From: Halobacteriovorax marinus
Lineage (GTDB): Bacteria; Bdellovibrionota; Bacteriovoracia; Bacteriovoracales; Bacteriovoracaceae
Direction of reading: 5' to 3'
DNA length: 64,000 bases
NCBI GenBank assembly: GCA_002163155.1
Contig: MAAO01000010.1
Span: 28,947-92,946 of the forward strand
Shown here: positions 53,384-62,100 of the stretch, one piece after another
How positions within the stretch are numbered: the first letter of the stretch is position 1
How the letters are laid out: each line of letters begins with the position of its first letter
The notes under the pieces: generated by a model
Databases searched by the model: none
Seen by the model: the letters and a program-made list of their open reading frames with translations, nothing else
Told to the model about the DNA's origin: nothing
Made by a program: the position numbers and the translations under genes

Positions 53384-54235
53384 TTACTGTATTTTGAACA
53401 TGTTGATAAAGAAGCTAAGTTCATCCTTTAACTGATGTCTATGAACAATTCTATCTATAAAACCGTGCTCTAAGAGAAACTCGGAACGTTGGAATCCATC
53501 AGGAAGTGTTTGTCTAATTGATTGCTCAATAACTCTTGGACCAGCGAAACCGATTAAGGCCTTAGGTTCAGCAATATTCACATCCCCAAGCATTGCATAA
53601 CTAGCGGCAACACCACCTGTTGTTGGGTCTGTTAAAATTGATATAAAAGGAATTCCTGCATTCTTTAATTTCTGTCTAGCGGCTGAAGTTTTCGCCATTT
53701 GCATAAGAGATAAAATCCCCTCTTGCATACGAGCTCCACCAGAAGCACAAAGAACAATGGCCGGAATCTTTTTCTCAAGAGCAATGTCCATCACGTGAGC
53801 AATTTTCTCTCCCGTAACAACTCCCATAGATCCACCCATAAATTGAAAGTTCATTACACAAAGTGCAACTTCTTTCTTATGGATTTTTCCTGTACCACAA
53901 AGTGTTCCATCAAGAAGACCTGTTTTCGCATGCGCTTCTTTAAGCCTTTGCTTATAAGGTTTCTTATCACTGAACTCAAGAGGATCAGATGAAGTTAAAT
54001 CTTGTAGATGGTACTCAAAAGTATCCTCATCGATTATAAGATTTATTCTATCTTCAGCTCCTAATCTAAAGTGTTGATCACAATAAGGACACACTTGAAA
54101 AAGCTCAACTAATTTATCATTTTGAATAATTTCTGCACAATTTGTACATTTCTTCCAAAGACCAGAAGGAGTGCTCGTAGAAACTTTCTTCGCACTCTTT
54201 AACTTCGGGTTTTGAACCGTATTAAACCAACCCAT
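53384..54235 (-). CDS. accD: acetyl-CoA carboxylase carboxyltransferase beta subunit
   Basis: 283 residues from the ATG at 54235 (GGAG six bases before; the protein then begins GWFNTV like its relatives). A TTG at 54316 would add 27 poorly conserved residues. The four-cysteine zinc ribbon (KKCTNC and VCPYC) precedes the crotonase-fold carboxyltransferase domain with GGARMQEG and TTGGVAASYA. It makes malonyl-CoA with AccA. Confidence 0.96.
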   Translation of the reverse strand: MGWFNTVQNPKLKSAKKVSTSTPSGLWKKCTNCAEIIQNDKLVELFQVCPYCDQHFRLGAEDRINLIIDEDTFEYHLQDLTSSDPLEFSDKKPYKQRLKEAHAKTGLLDGTLCGTGKIHKKEVALCVMNFQFMGGSMGVVTGEKIAHVMDIALEKKIPAIVLCASGGARMQEGILSLMQMAKTSAARQKLKNAGIPFISILTDPTTGGVAASYAMLGDVNIAEPKALIGFAGPRVIEQSIRQTLPDGFQRSEFLLEHGFIDRIVHRHQLKDELSFFINMFKIQ

Positions 54236-54469
54236 AGGAATCTCCGTATCTGAACCTCTAATTGATAGATCATGATGATATTTACGAGACCTAAAGACAA
54301 GCCTTTTTTTAGACAAACAGAGTCATAGCCACATATTTTTGGCTACTTACATATACAACTATATCTATACACTATTACTAACTCACTGGAATAACATAAG
54401 GGGATACTTAAGTTTTTTACTAAACTATTTTCTAATAATGCCGAAGAGTACAACAAGGTAAAATAATAA

Positions 54470-56776
54470 ATGATGAGAAGTTTTAAATCTATATTACTAA
54501 TACTTATGTTTCTAAGCTCATTGCTAGTGAGTGCAGCAGATATGTGTTCTCAAGTAGAATTAGAACAAATGAATAAAGTGGCCAGTAATGAAGATTTGGC
54601 AAAGGAAGTAGCTCAACAAGTTCTAAACTTATCTTTCCAAAAATTAGCCTACGCTCACCACGAGTACAATAAAATTAAAGCCAATCCTAAAGCTTTAAAA
54701 GCAGCTGTTCAAGAAGCTATAAAAAATGACAAGAGAAAAGGAATTTCTTCCGAAGCAATTATGGAAGATTTAGATGAATACAGTAATAGAGTTCTCTCTA
54801 ATGATACTTTTAAGCTTAAAAAGAACGATCAAAAATATTTAAAGGCCCTCACAGTATTCTCTAAAAAATTTAAAGAGAGTAAATATCATATTGAAAACTA
54901 TGAAGAAGAAGCACTAAGAAATTTTGGACACCTCCAAGCTGGAGGAAAAAAGCAAAAACAATCATGGAAAACAGCAATACAAAATATCGCAGATAATTTT
55001 CGCCATCGACAATTTAAAAATGAAGATGGATCTAGAGCTCGTCCAGATATGAAAATTTCAGAAAAGAAAATATCAGATCCTGAAAAAATTAAACAAGCAA
55101 TAAAAGCCTATAAGAACTACATCCTAGAAAATTCTGGAGAAGTCACACAAAAATGTAGGGATGCTATTCTTAATAGTAATAATGTCATCTGTAAGAAGGA
55201 AAATAAACCTTTACTAGGAATCAATCGAGATACAATTGATTTTTGCTTACACAATATTTTGAAAGCTTTAGAAGATAAAACTGTCAGTACTCGTCCAGAA
55301 GTTGGTTATATAGGAGCAAAGGCAAGTGTCCAAACTTGTGAAGTAACCCGTAATAAGGAAGATAATACATATAATATTTCCTTAGGGCTTAACTTAGAAA
55401 ATCTCCCCTCACATAATGAAGAATGGAGCCTATCAGTAAATGGCTCAAACCCTCAATCAATATCAAATATTAAAGATGATAGTGGTTTAACAACTCAAAA
55501 AATATCAAGTGACCTTAATTTTAATGGATTAACAATATCAGAAGAAGATTTAATTAAACCTCTAAGTTTTAAATTCTTAAGTAAGAACAATAATACTATG
55601 TATAAATTAATAGATAATAAATCTAACTCCCCTGGAGTTTTCCTCTATGACTGTGAACTTCCAAAGAAGATAGAAGCACTAACAGTAAAACCTGTTACTC
55701 CCCCAACTTACAAGATAGATCTCGCAGTAAAACAAGGCAGCGCATACAATATATTCATACTCACTGCAGGCGATGTAACTAAAACGGCAACAAATGCGCA
55801 GGAAGAAGTAATAGATAGTATAGTCACAATTCCTAAAGATACGAAGTACAACTGGGTTCCAATATCTCCTCTAATTTGTAACTTCGCTGAAACTGATACA
55901 CAACAAAAGACATGTACAATTGAAGCTGTAGAGGCCCCAACTTCTGCAACACTCAAAGTGACCCTTCCAGATGAAGGCTCAGTTGAAGTCGTTGCTCAAA
56001 AAACTTTTGGCTCTACTTCGCAATTAAAACTTACTCTAGAGAAAAAAGAAAATACTGATAAACCATTCATTGTTGATCTCGTGGCGAATGTTTCTAGGGA
56101 AGTCGATGGCAAAACTGAGGCATTAACTAAAGAAGCAATTGTTTGGAAATGTGAACCAGATTGTGAGCCCGCAGGAGCATCGGGAACTACCTTTAACATT
56201 AATGACACGTTCAAATATCATCAGAAAAAGATTACTGCTTGCTTAGAAAGTAATCCAAAAATATGTAGTGAACAAAGTATCGAAGTTAAGCTTCCAAATT
56301 TAATTGCCATCACCTCTAATGGTGATAATAAAAGTTCAGAAGAAGCTGTTAACTTAAAATTAAAAGATATTCCAGAGAAATATAAGGCCATCATGGCGGA
56401 TGCAACTTTTAAGTGGAGCTGTGATCTATCAAAGTGTGACAGTGATGGTAAGTCGGTTAATTTAAAAAGAAATGATAAAAAACCTACCAAAGTTAATCTT
56501 ACCGCAACTATTAAAGGGATCACTTTCTCCGCTTCAGAATACACGGTAGATCGTCTTAAGAAAGAGAGCAAAGATAAGGATAAAGACAAAGAAGAAAAAG
56601 AAGAGGAAGAAGAAGAAAGCGACGAAGAATGTACTCAGGCCGATGCCTTTAGTGTAAAAGTTTGTGTTAAAAAAGGTGATAAAGCGTCACAACTACCAAC
56701 TAAGTACATGCCACCAATGCAGCAGCCATTAGTACTGCCACCTAGTAGGCCTTATATTACGCCAGGCTTTAATTAG
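54470..56776 (+). CDS. large exported protein of unknown function
   Basis: 768 residues; a second ATG directly follows the first (54473). The signal peptide covers about 1-23 (ending VSAAD). The N-terminal 230 residues are helical and Lys-rich. The following 450 residues look beta-rich with repeated Ig-like patterns and paired cysteines. Near residue 705 is a charged KDKDKDKEEKEEEEEE stretch, then a Pro-rich tail with two cysteines. No family is recognised. It is probably a surface or secreted protein with tandem Ig-like modules. It ends over the convergent hydrolase gene by four bases. Confidence 0.75.
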   Translation: MMRSFKSILLILMFLSSLLVSAADMCSQVELEQMNKVASNEDLAKEVAQQVLNLSFQKLAYAHHEYNKIKANPKALKAAVQEAIKNDKRKGISSEAIMEDLDEYSNRVLSNDTFKLKKNDQKYLKALTVFSKKFKESKYHIENYEEEALRNFGHLQAGGKKQKQSWKTAIQNIADNFRHRQFKNEDGSRARPDMKISEKKISDPEKIKQAIKAYKNYILENSGEVTQKCRDAILNSNNVICKKENKPLLGINRDTIDFCLHNILKALEDKTVSTRPEVGYIGAKASVQTCEVTRNKEDNTYNISLGLNLENLPSHNEEWSLSVNGSNPQSISNIKDDSGLTTQKISSDLNFNGLTISEEDLIKPLSFKFLSKNNNTMYKLIDNKSNSPGVFLYDCELPKKIEALTVKPVTPPTYKIDLAVKQGSAYNIFILTAGDVTKTATNAQEEVIDSIVTIPKDTKYNWVPISPLICNFAETDTQQKTCTIEAVEAPTSATLKVTLPDEGSVEVVAQKTFGSTSQLKLTLEKKENTDKPFIVDLVANVSREVDGKTEALTKEAIVWKCEPDCEPAGASGTTFNINDTFKYHQKKITACLESNPKICSEQSIEVKLPNLIAITSNGDNKSSEEAVNLKLKDIPEKYKAIMADATFKWSCDLSKCDSDGKSVNLKRNDKKPTKVNLTATIKGITFSASEYTVDRLKKESKDKDKDKEEKEEEEEESDEECTQADAFSVKVCVKKGDKASQLPTKYMPPMQQPLVLPPSRPYITPGFN

Positions 56777-57537
56777 AAAACGTAACTAGTGTCATCAGAT
56801 CCTAGGACCGATACCCTATCACTTCCAATTTGATCAATTTCTTTAAAGAGCTGATCTTGAAAGTTCGGCTTTAAATGTCCAAGAAAAATGGGAACATCTG
56901 CAGGCATTTTCTTAATCTCTTCTTCCATAGTACTTGGAGTATGATGTTGAGAATCGATAGCAATTTGCATGAGACTATTTGGAAAGCTCACTTCTGTAAA
57001 AATGGCCTTTAGGTTTTTCTTTGTCTTAGCTATTTCCCAAATTTTTTCAGTGGGACCGGTATCTTGCGTAAAAACAATACATGAGTTCTTTTTTTCAATA
57101 ATAAATCCGTGCCCTGGGCCTGGATGATTCACGCGAATGGTAGTTACCGTATAGTCTCCAATTTGCACTGGGACTTCTGGAGGCAATTCATTAAACCTTA
57201 AAGTTGGATTGGACTCGTTTGGAAGTTTTGTAAAATCTGGCCAAATAGTATCATTCAATAAATGAGTCATAATATTCTTTTTTATATTAGGACTTGTATA
57301 GATCTCAAAAGGTCTCCCCTTTAGTCCAAAACAATTATCGGCCAGAAAAGCCAAGTCAGAAATATGATCTAAATGAGAGTGTGAAATGAGAATATTATCA
57401 ATGAGAACTTGTTCAGCAATTTGAACTCCACTAGCAACAGATCCAGCATCAATGAGTAGTTTTCCATCGATAAGGTAACTCGTCGCTCTAAAACCTGGAG
57501 AAACACCTCCATGGCCACCAATAATTCTTACTAACAT
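56773..57537 (-). CDS. metallo-beta-lactamase-fold cyclic-nucleotide phosphodiesterase-like protein
   Basis: 254 residues. The metal motif SHSHLDHISDL, the YLIDGKLLIDAGS strand, QDTGPTEKIWE, SQHHTPS and GHLKPNF resemble class II (PDE1/CpdP-type) 3',5'-cAMP phosphodiesterases. It has no signal peptide. It would lower cyclic-nucleotide levels in the cytoplasm. The HD-GYP remnant beside it, another signalling phosphodiesterase, is 32 bases upstream in the same direction. Confidence 0.82.
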   Translation of the reverse strand: MLVRIIGGHGGVSPGFRATSYLIDGKLLIDAGSVASGVQIAEQVLIDNILISHSHLDHISDLAFLADNCFGLKGRPFEIYTSPNIKKNIMTHLLNDTIWPDFTKLPNESNPTLRFNELPPEVPVQIGDYTVTTIRVNHPGPGHGFIIEKKNSCIVFTQDTGPTEKIWEIAKTKKNLKAIFTEVSFPNSLMQIAIDSQHHTPSTMEEEIKKMPADVPIFLGHLKPNFQDQLFKEIDQIGSDRVSVLGSDDTSYVF

Positions 57538-57569
57538 TCTCTATCCTTAAAAATATTATATATCTTATT

Positions 57570-58078
57570 TTAACTTGCTTTCTTTTTAGAATCCAGTTTA
57601 TTCGGTGCATACATTTTTGTTTTTTCAAACCATTTAGTAAAACCAGCAACAACAACTTCACTGAATTGGGTGCCACTCTTATCAATATTTTCTTGATATG
57701 CCACCATTGGAGGGAGTCCCTTACGATAAGGGCAAGTGCTGATCATGGCATCAAAGGTATCGGCCACGGAAATAATCATAGAGATAAATGGAATTTCATC
57801 GCCTTTAACGAAAACTAAACCATCTGGTTTTTCATGGTGAAGCCTCATTCCATCAACGACTTTACTTAAAGATTCTACATATTTTAATTTCTCGTAACCT
57901 AATCTTGGATGATCTCGCGCGAATGCAAGTTCCTCATTAGTTAAAGCTGCCCTTTACTTAAGAATGGCATCTTTAATTCCTATTTTACTAATATCATGTA
58001 AGACAACTGAAAGTTTTTAATCATTCATCTCTTTCCAAGAAAGCCCTAGTTCTATATCAATTTTTTCAGAAAAGCGGG
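57570..58078 (-). pseudogene. HD-GYP domain remnant with two in-frame stops
   Basis: In one frame on the minus strand an HD-GYP domain can be read from 58078 to 57570: LGLSWKEMND, stop, KLSVVLHDISKIGIKDAILK, stop, RAALTNEELAFARDHPRLGY, then RLHHEKPDG, VADTFDAMIS and PYRKG. The stops are TAA at 58017-58019 and at 57954-57956. The GYP motif itself has decayed (DGLVFVKG instead of DGxGYPxG), and HDIGKIG reads HDISKIG. The N-terminal part is missing because rsmI abuts it. A c-di-GMP phosphodiesterase has evidently been lost. The last intact piece has an ATG at 57848 and could still encode 92 residues. Confidence 0.85.
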
Positions 58079-58897
58079 CTAGTCTCTATTGATTATCTGA
58101 TAGATCTCCTTCGAGCCTATTCCGAGTATTTCGCTCAGAAGTTTCGAAAGGTTTTTTGGACTTTGTTTCTTATGTAGGTAATCTGACGCCAAAGAGATAA
58201 TTTTCTTATTAGACAGGACTTTTTCACTAGATTGATTGTGTATGAGCAGAACGATCTCACCTACACTCTTGATCTCGACTTCTTCCCATTCCGACGCCTT
58301 AAAGCGGTAAACAGTTTCAAACTTCTTCGTAAGCTCTCTACAAATAGCAATTTGCGCCTCTGGCAAAGCTTCTCCTAAGACTTTTAAAGTCTTAGTTAAA
58401 CGATGTGGACTTTCAAAATAAATAAAAGTTCCATTATTTGTAGATAAAGAACTAAAAGTCTCTCTCTTCTTGCTGTCATCTCTTGGTAAAAAACCATAGA
58501 AAGTGAAAGGTTGAGGAGGAAGTCCACTCAACTCAAGGGCCAAGAGAACTGAACTCACTCCAGGAAAAGATTCAATCTCTATGTCCGCATCAATACAAGC
58601 CCTCACAAGTGGAAAAGCCGGATCTGATATTATGGGACTGCCTGCATCAGATACTAGAACATAAGATTCACCAGACTTAATTTTAGCCACAAGATGTTCT
58701 ATTTTGGACTTAGAATGGTCATGAAAAGAGTCAATATGTTTATTTGAACTATCAATATCAAAAAGATCCAAAAGTTTTCGTAAATTTCTAGTATCTTCGG
58801 CCAAAAATTTTCTTTCATTAGTAAGAACATCCATTGCTCTCTTAGTTATATCTGACAAATTCCCTATAGGTAGAGTTACGAGTTTTAAAGTTGACAA
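58079..58897 (-). CDS. rsmI: 16S rRNA C1402 2'-O-methyltransferase RsmI
   Basis: 272 residues with a TTG start eight bases after GGAG. TLPIGNLSDITKRA, LAEDTRNLRKLLD, VSDAGSPIISDP and FPGVSSVLLALELSGLP are classic RsmI (YraL) motifs. It 2'-O-methylates cytidine 1402 in the decoding centre. It is divergent from the STAS gene. Confidence 0.96.
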   Translation of the reverse strand: MSTLKLVTLPIGNLSDITKRAMDVLTNERKFLAEDTRNLRKLLDLFDIDSSNKHIDSFHDHSKSKIEHLVAKIKSGESYVLVSDAGSPIISDPAFPLVRACIDADIEIESFPGVSSVLLALELSGLPPQPFTFYGFLPRDDSKKRETFSSLSTNNGTFIYFESPHRLTKTLKVLGEALPEAQIAICRELTKKFETVYRFKASEWEEVEIKSVGEIVLLIHNQSSEKVLSNKKIISLASDYLHKKQSPKNLSKLLSEILGIGSKEIYQIINRD

Positions 58898-59013
58898 AAA
58901 AAGTCTCCAAAGAGTGTTAAATGACGCAGCGAAATAAATACCGCCTTAAATCAAATTTTAAGAACTGTTAGAATAGATTAGAAGTAACGAAGATTCAACG
59001 AGGAGTCTCTTTA

Positions 59014-59400
59014 ATGAGTTTAAAAGCACAAATACGTACCGATTCTATGGGAAATATCACTGTTCACATGGAAGGTGGACTTGATTTTGAAAACAGCATG
59101 CCTTTCAGAAGGGAACTTCAAGGACTAATCCAGGAAAACCCTTTATCGACAATAACCCTTGATATGAATGCCCTAGACTTTGTAGGTTCTTCTGGCATTG
59201 GTGTATTTGTTGAAACAATTAAAGTCTTAAATGATAAGAAAAAACAAATTAAAATCTCTAATGTAAAAACTGAGTTTCTGAAAGTTTTTAAACTTTTTGA
59301 ATTCGATGCTATGGAAGCAATGATTATGGACTTTGAAAACGACGACACCGAAGATCTAAATATCAGATACGGAAATCGTCGAAAAACATTTCAGAACTGA
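59014..59400 (+). CDS. STAS-domain anti-sigma-factor antagonist-like protein
   Basis: 128 residues, mostly a STAS domain (about 8-110). The phospho-acceptor serine would be in FVGSSGIGVF, and LDMNALDF precedes it. Such proteins bind anti-sigma kinases in partner-switching cascades; no kinase or phosphatase is adjacent. A short acidic/basic tail follows. GAGGAG lies eleven bases before the ATG. It overlaps the convergent gene by ten bases. Confidence 0.9.
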   Translation: MSLKAQIRTDSMGNITVHMEGGLDFENSMPFRRELQGLIQENPLSTITLDMNALDFVGSSGIGVFVETIKVLNDKKKQIKISNVKTEFLKVFKLFEFDAMEAMIMDFENDDTEDLNIRYGNRRKTFQN

Positions 59401-59915
59401 AAATTTAAAAGATTCATGTAAAAAGCGGGTCTATCGGGCCCGTTTCTTTTTCTTAACCTATCAACTGATTTCATATCAAGACCAAAATCTAAACTATATT
59501 CTTTCATTGATTCCATTCTATTGTAGAAACTCCAACTATCAGAGCTAGATCCTGCACCATTATTGGCATCCTGATAAGGAGAAGCACCATCATCTGGATA
59601 GTAATTTTCAGCTGGAGGGGCAGGTTCAGGACTACGGTATCGACGTTGTTTCAAACTATGGGAAACGACCACATAAGTTCCAAAAACAATTCCAGCATAG
59701 AGACCAAGAGAAGCTCCCTGAGCAACTGCTCTACCACTAGTTCCAAAGGCCAGTGATGCAGCCCCAAGTAAAGCTCCACCGGCCGTACCGTAAAGGGCCA
59801 TTGTCCCAAGCGCCTTAACACGTCCATCAGTAGCACTGGCATCAGGAGACTGGAAAAAGAGAACAGTGATAGTTATTAATAGAATAGCAAAAGATTTTAG
59901 TTTAAGTAATTTCAT
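59391..59915 (-). CDS. exported glycine-zipper protein of unknown function
   Basis: 174 residues from the ATG at 59915, which puts a signal peptide (about 1-29, ending PDASA) at the N-terminus; a start at 59951 would add 12 residues before it. Residues 35-85 are Gly/Ala-rich (GTAGGALLGAASLAFG), a glycine-zipper hydrophobic region likely to insert in a membrane. The C-terminal half is Pro/Ser/Asn-rich and hydrophilic. No family is certain. Confidence 0.65.
   Translation of the reverse strand: MKLLKLKSFAILLITITVLFFQSPDASATDGRVKALGTMALYGTAGGALLGAASLAFGTSGRAVAQGASLGLYAGIVFGTYVVVSHSLKQRRYRSPEPAPPAENYYPDDGASPYQDANNGAGSSSDSWSFYNRMESMKEYSLDFGLDMKSVDRLRKRNGPDRPAFYMNLLNFQF
59422..59455 (+). terminator. 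rho-independent terminator of the STAS gene
   Basis: A nine-base-pair stem (59423-59431 with 59437-59445, one G-T pair) is followed by TTTCTTTTTC. It lies within the 3' end of the convergent gene. Confidence 0.8.
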
Positions 59916-59953
59916 GTATATAGGATAACGGTGCACTAGAACTCTTGTCAATT

Positions 59954-60235
59954 CTACTTCGCCTTATGGATGAAAATAAATTTACAACAACAATTAAGTA
60001 CACTTGATAAGTAATCAGCTGACGCACGAAGTCGTCTCAATTGAGATCTTGTAATACGGGAACTACACTTAACTTCGGCCATGGTAATACTTCTATGCGC
60101 CCATTTCGCCATATCTATTTGACCAAGAGACCTCTTCCTTAAAAGTTTCTGTGAAACTAAAATGGGAATACTACCACTATGAAAAGTAAGGCTTACTTCT
60201 TTTTCAAAAAGATCTCCCTTAGTTAAATTGACAAT
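59954..60235 (-). CDS. YraN-like (UPF0102) protein with apparent ATT start
   Basis: 93 residues if it begins at the ATT at 60233-60235, which follows AAAGGAG by nine bases. There is no ATG, GTG or TTG in frame before residue 42. KGDLFEKEV at the N-terminus, LGQIDMAKW, MAEVKCSS and LRRLRASADYL correspond to the nuclease-fold motifs of YraN (GE.FE, GEIDLIA, EVK and a C-terminal R..A.YL helix). The family often follows rnhB, as here; the two frames overlap by 17 bases. It is either a true gene with a rare start or a slightly shortened relic. Confidence 0.6.
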   Translation of the reverse strand: MVNLTKGDLFEKEVSLTFHSGSIPILVSQKLLRKRSLGQIDMAKWAHRSITMAEVKCSSRITRSQLRRLRASADYLSSVLNCCCKFIFIHKAK

Positions 60236-60908
60236 ACTCTTTGACTCCTTTGAAACTCTTTCTATGAATTGGAGTGATACCTAGTTCTTTTATGGCCTCT
60301 TTATGTGCCTTTGTCGGATAACCTGCGTGACCTTCTAGTCCGTAGCCGGGGTACTTTTCGCCTAGGTCCTTCATTAACTGGTCACGATATTCTTTAGCGA
60401 TTACCGAAGCGAGACCAATAATGACAGACTTTGAATCGCCCTTTATTACAAACTCTTCAGTAACACTGTCATCTTCTAGTTCAAGAAGTTTATTACCATC
60501 AATAAGTATTCGCCCAGTATCAGTTTTCTTTTTACAATCTTTGAAACTTAAAGACATCGCTAGGAGTGATGCACGAAGAATATTTATCTCATCAATCAAC
60601 TCATTTGAAACTTCTCGAATACTAAAGTGAATAATAAATTTTTTGCTAATTTCCAATGTCACTTTCTGATTAGTTTTCGATAAATTTATTTTTAAGTCAT
60701 CAATGATCTTTGCCCTTTTCTTAGCTGAGATTTTTTTAGAATCAGTAACTCCAAGCTCAAGTAAGAAATTTAAATTTTCCTTTGATACATATTTAGACTC
60801 AATATAAACACTGGCCGCAACAACCGGTCCCGCTAAAGGTCCTCTACCAACCTCATCACAGCCCGCCAAAAAGTCTTCTTTTGCATTAAATTTATCAATA
60901 TCAAACAC
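60219..60908 (-). CDS. rnhB: ribonuclease HII
   Basis: 229 residues from the GTG at 60908, which is six bases after GAGGG; the TTG at 60914 abuts that site. The catalytic motif AGCDEVGRGPLAGPV, RILIDGNKL with the second acid, and the GHAGYPTKAHKEAI block (HII C-terminal signature) are present. It cleaves at ribonucleotides embedded in DNA. Its ribosome-binding site begins right after the T-tract of the rplS terminator. Confidence 0.95.
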   Translation of the reverse strand: MFDIDKFNAKEDFLAGCDEVGRGPLAGPVVAASVYIESKYVSKENLNFLLELGVTDSKKISAKKRAKIIDDLKINLSKTNQKVTLEISKKFIIHFSIREVSNELIDEINILRASLLAMSLSFKDCKKKTDTGRILIDGNKLLELEDDSVTEEFVIKGDSKSVIIGLASVIAKEYRDQLMKDLGEKYPGYGLEGHAGYPTKAHKEAIKELGITPIHRKSFKGVKEYCQFN

Positions 60909-60917
60909 AGTCAACCC

Positions 60918-60945
60918 TCAAAAAAAAAGCCCTCAAAAGAGGGCC
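60918..60945 (-). terminator. rho-independent terminator between rplS and rnhB
   Basis: On the minus strand GCCCTC-TTTT-GAGGGC (60929-60944) is followed by nine T and then directly by the rnhB ribosome-binding site. It reduces readthrough into rnhB. Confidence 0.92.
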
Positions 60946-60971
60946 TTGGTATTTTTAATTTAAAAAAATAA

Positions 60972-61334
60972 TTACTTTCTATCGTAATCAATGGCAATTC
61001 TTGCAGACTTACCAGATCTATCTCTTAGATAGTAAAGTTTACTTCTTCTAGATTTACCACGTTGAATAATTTCAATTTTTTCAACATTTGGTGAGTGAAA
61101 AGGAAAAACTCTCTCAACGCCCATTCCTGAAGAAATTTTTCTTACTCTGAAATGTCCGTTAATAGTATTTTTGCTTTTCATTGCAATACAAACACCTTGG
61201 AAAATCTGAACACGAGATTTATCACCTTCTTTAATTCTGGCGTAAACAGCAAGTGTGTCTCCAGTTCTAAATTCTGGAAAATTCTCTACATTTTTTGAAA
61301 GGTGATCTTTTTCTACGATATCGACCAAGTTCAT
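60972..61334 (-). CDS. rplS: 50S ribosomal protein L19
   Basis: 120 residues, normal length. RTGDTLAVYARIKEGDKSRV (20 residues), FQGVCIAMK, SSGMGVERVFPFHSP and KSRRSKLYYLRDR are L19 signatures. It sits at the 30S-50S interface. It has its own promoter in the 200-base gap upstream and lies in the rimM-trmD cluster. AGGGAG precedes the ATG. Confidence 0.98.
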   Translation of the reverse strand: MNLVDIVEKDHLSKNVENFPEFRTGDTLAVYARIKEGDKSRVQIFQGVCIAMKSKNTINGHFRVRKISSGMGVERVFPFHSPNVEKIEIIQRGKSRRSKLYYLRDRSGKSARIAIDYDRK

Positions 61335-61480
61335 GGGTCAACTCCCTAATTATTTTGAGGATTCTAGAGGACCAACGATGTTGTTGTTCTTAGACAAACT
61401 CAAGTTATATGAACTCATAGGCTTGCGATTTATAGAACTCAGTCCATAAATTTTGAATAAGCATGCAGCTCGAAGCTGAC

Positions 61481-61509
61481 AATTTACCCGCTTTAAGGCC
61501 ATGAGTCAA
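61481..61509 (-). promoter_or_regulatory. sigma-70 promoter of rplS
   Basis: On the minus strand TTGACT (61504-61509), a 17-base spacer and TAAATT (61481-61486). The leader is about 140 bases to the rplS ATG and begins with the small hairpin CAGCT-CGA-AGCTG (61466-61478), but I see no known riboswitch in it. Confidence 0.6.
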
Positions 61510-61537
61510 CGACTATTTATTATATAAAATCAATCAG

Positions 61538-62098
61538 TTACAGGTTCAATCTATCTAAATATATGGCCACAGCACTTCTAACAGAAAGGTGGTTATACCC
61601 TTCTGCATCAGCTCCTAGAATGGGATCTAACATGAAATCACTCTTCTCTAAGACCGAATCATGCAATCCCCAACCTGTCCCAAATAATAGCAAACATGGA
61701 CGCTTAGATTCATTCCCTAACTTTACTAAGTCTTTTGCCTCACCACTAAATTTCTCAAAATTGGCTCCAGTAACTGCCAAGAGAGGTTCAACCCCTTCTA
61801 TTTCTTTTATTTGAGAAAGAGCATCTTCAACAGAATCAACCAGAGTCGCAATTGACAGAGCATTTTGTCTGTCAGGATTGTAACTTCCATTCTTATCATT
61901 TTCCCAATGGCCTAGAATACGATTTACTAATTGGTGCTGGGCCTTTAGTGGAGTCACTATAAAGTATTTCTTCACACCAAAAGTCTTACAACTTCTAGCG
62001 ATGTCATGAATATCGAGATTGGTAACAGAAGTTGTTACGGTATCTCCTTTCTTATTATTGATTGGATAATGTACTAAACCTAAATATAAATTTTTCAC
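61538..62098 (-). CDS. SPOUT-class RNA methyltransferase (PF09936-like)
   Basis: 186 residues with a GTG start. LYLGLVHYPI, VTNLDIHDIARSC, FIVTPLKAQHQLVNRI and LFGTGWGLHDSV match the SAM-dependent RNA methyltransferase family found next to trmD and rplS (COG4752 group). The knotted C-terminus with NHLSVRSAVAIYLDRL would bind S-adenosylmethionine. The target RNA is not known. It starts three bases after the trmD stop. Confidence 0.85.
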   Translation of the reverse strand: MKNLYLGLVHYPINNKKGDTVTTSVTNLDIHDIARSCKTFGVKKYFIVTPLKAQHQLVNRILGHWENDKNGSYNPDRQNALSIATLVDSVEDALSQIKEIEGVEPLLAVTGANFEKFSGEAKDLVKLGNESKRPCLLLFGTGWGLHDSVLEKSDFMLDPILGADAEGYNHLSVRSAVAIYLDRLNL

Positions 62099-62100
62099 TT

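Noticed and set aside
61335..61537. L19 leader-type regulatory RNA in the gap upstream of rplS.
   Set aside because: Only a small hairpin at 61466-61478 is visible and it lies at the predicted transcript start; the known L19 leader consensus is not recognisable.
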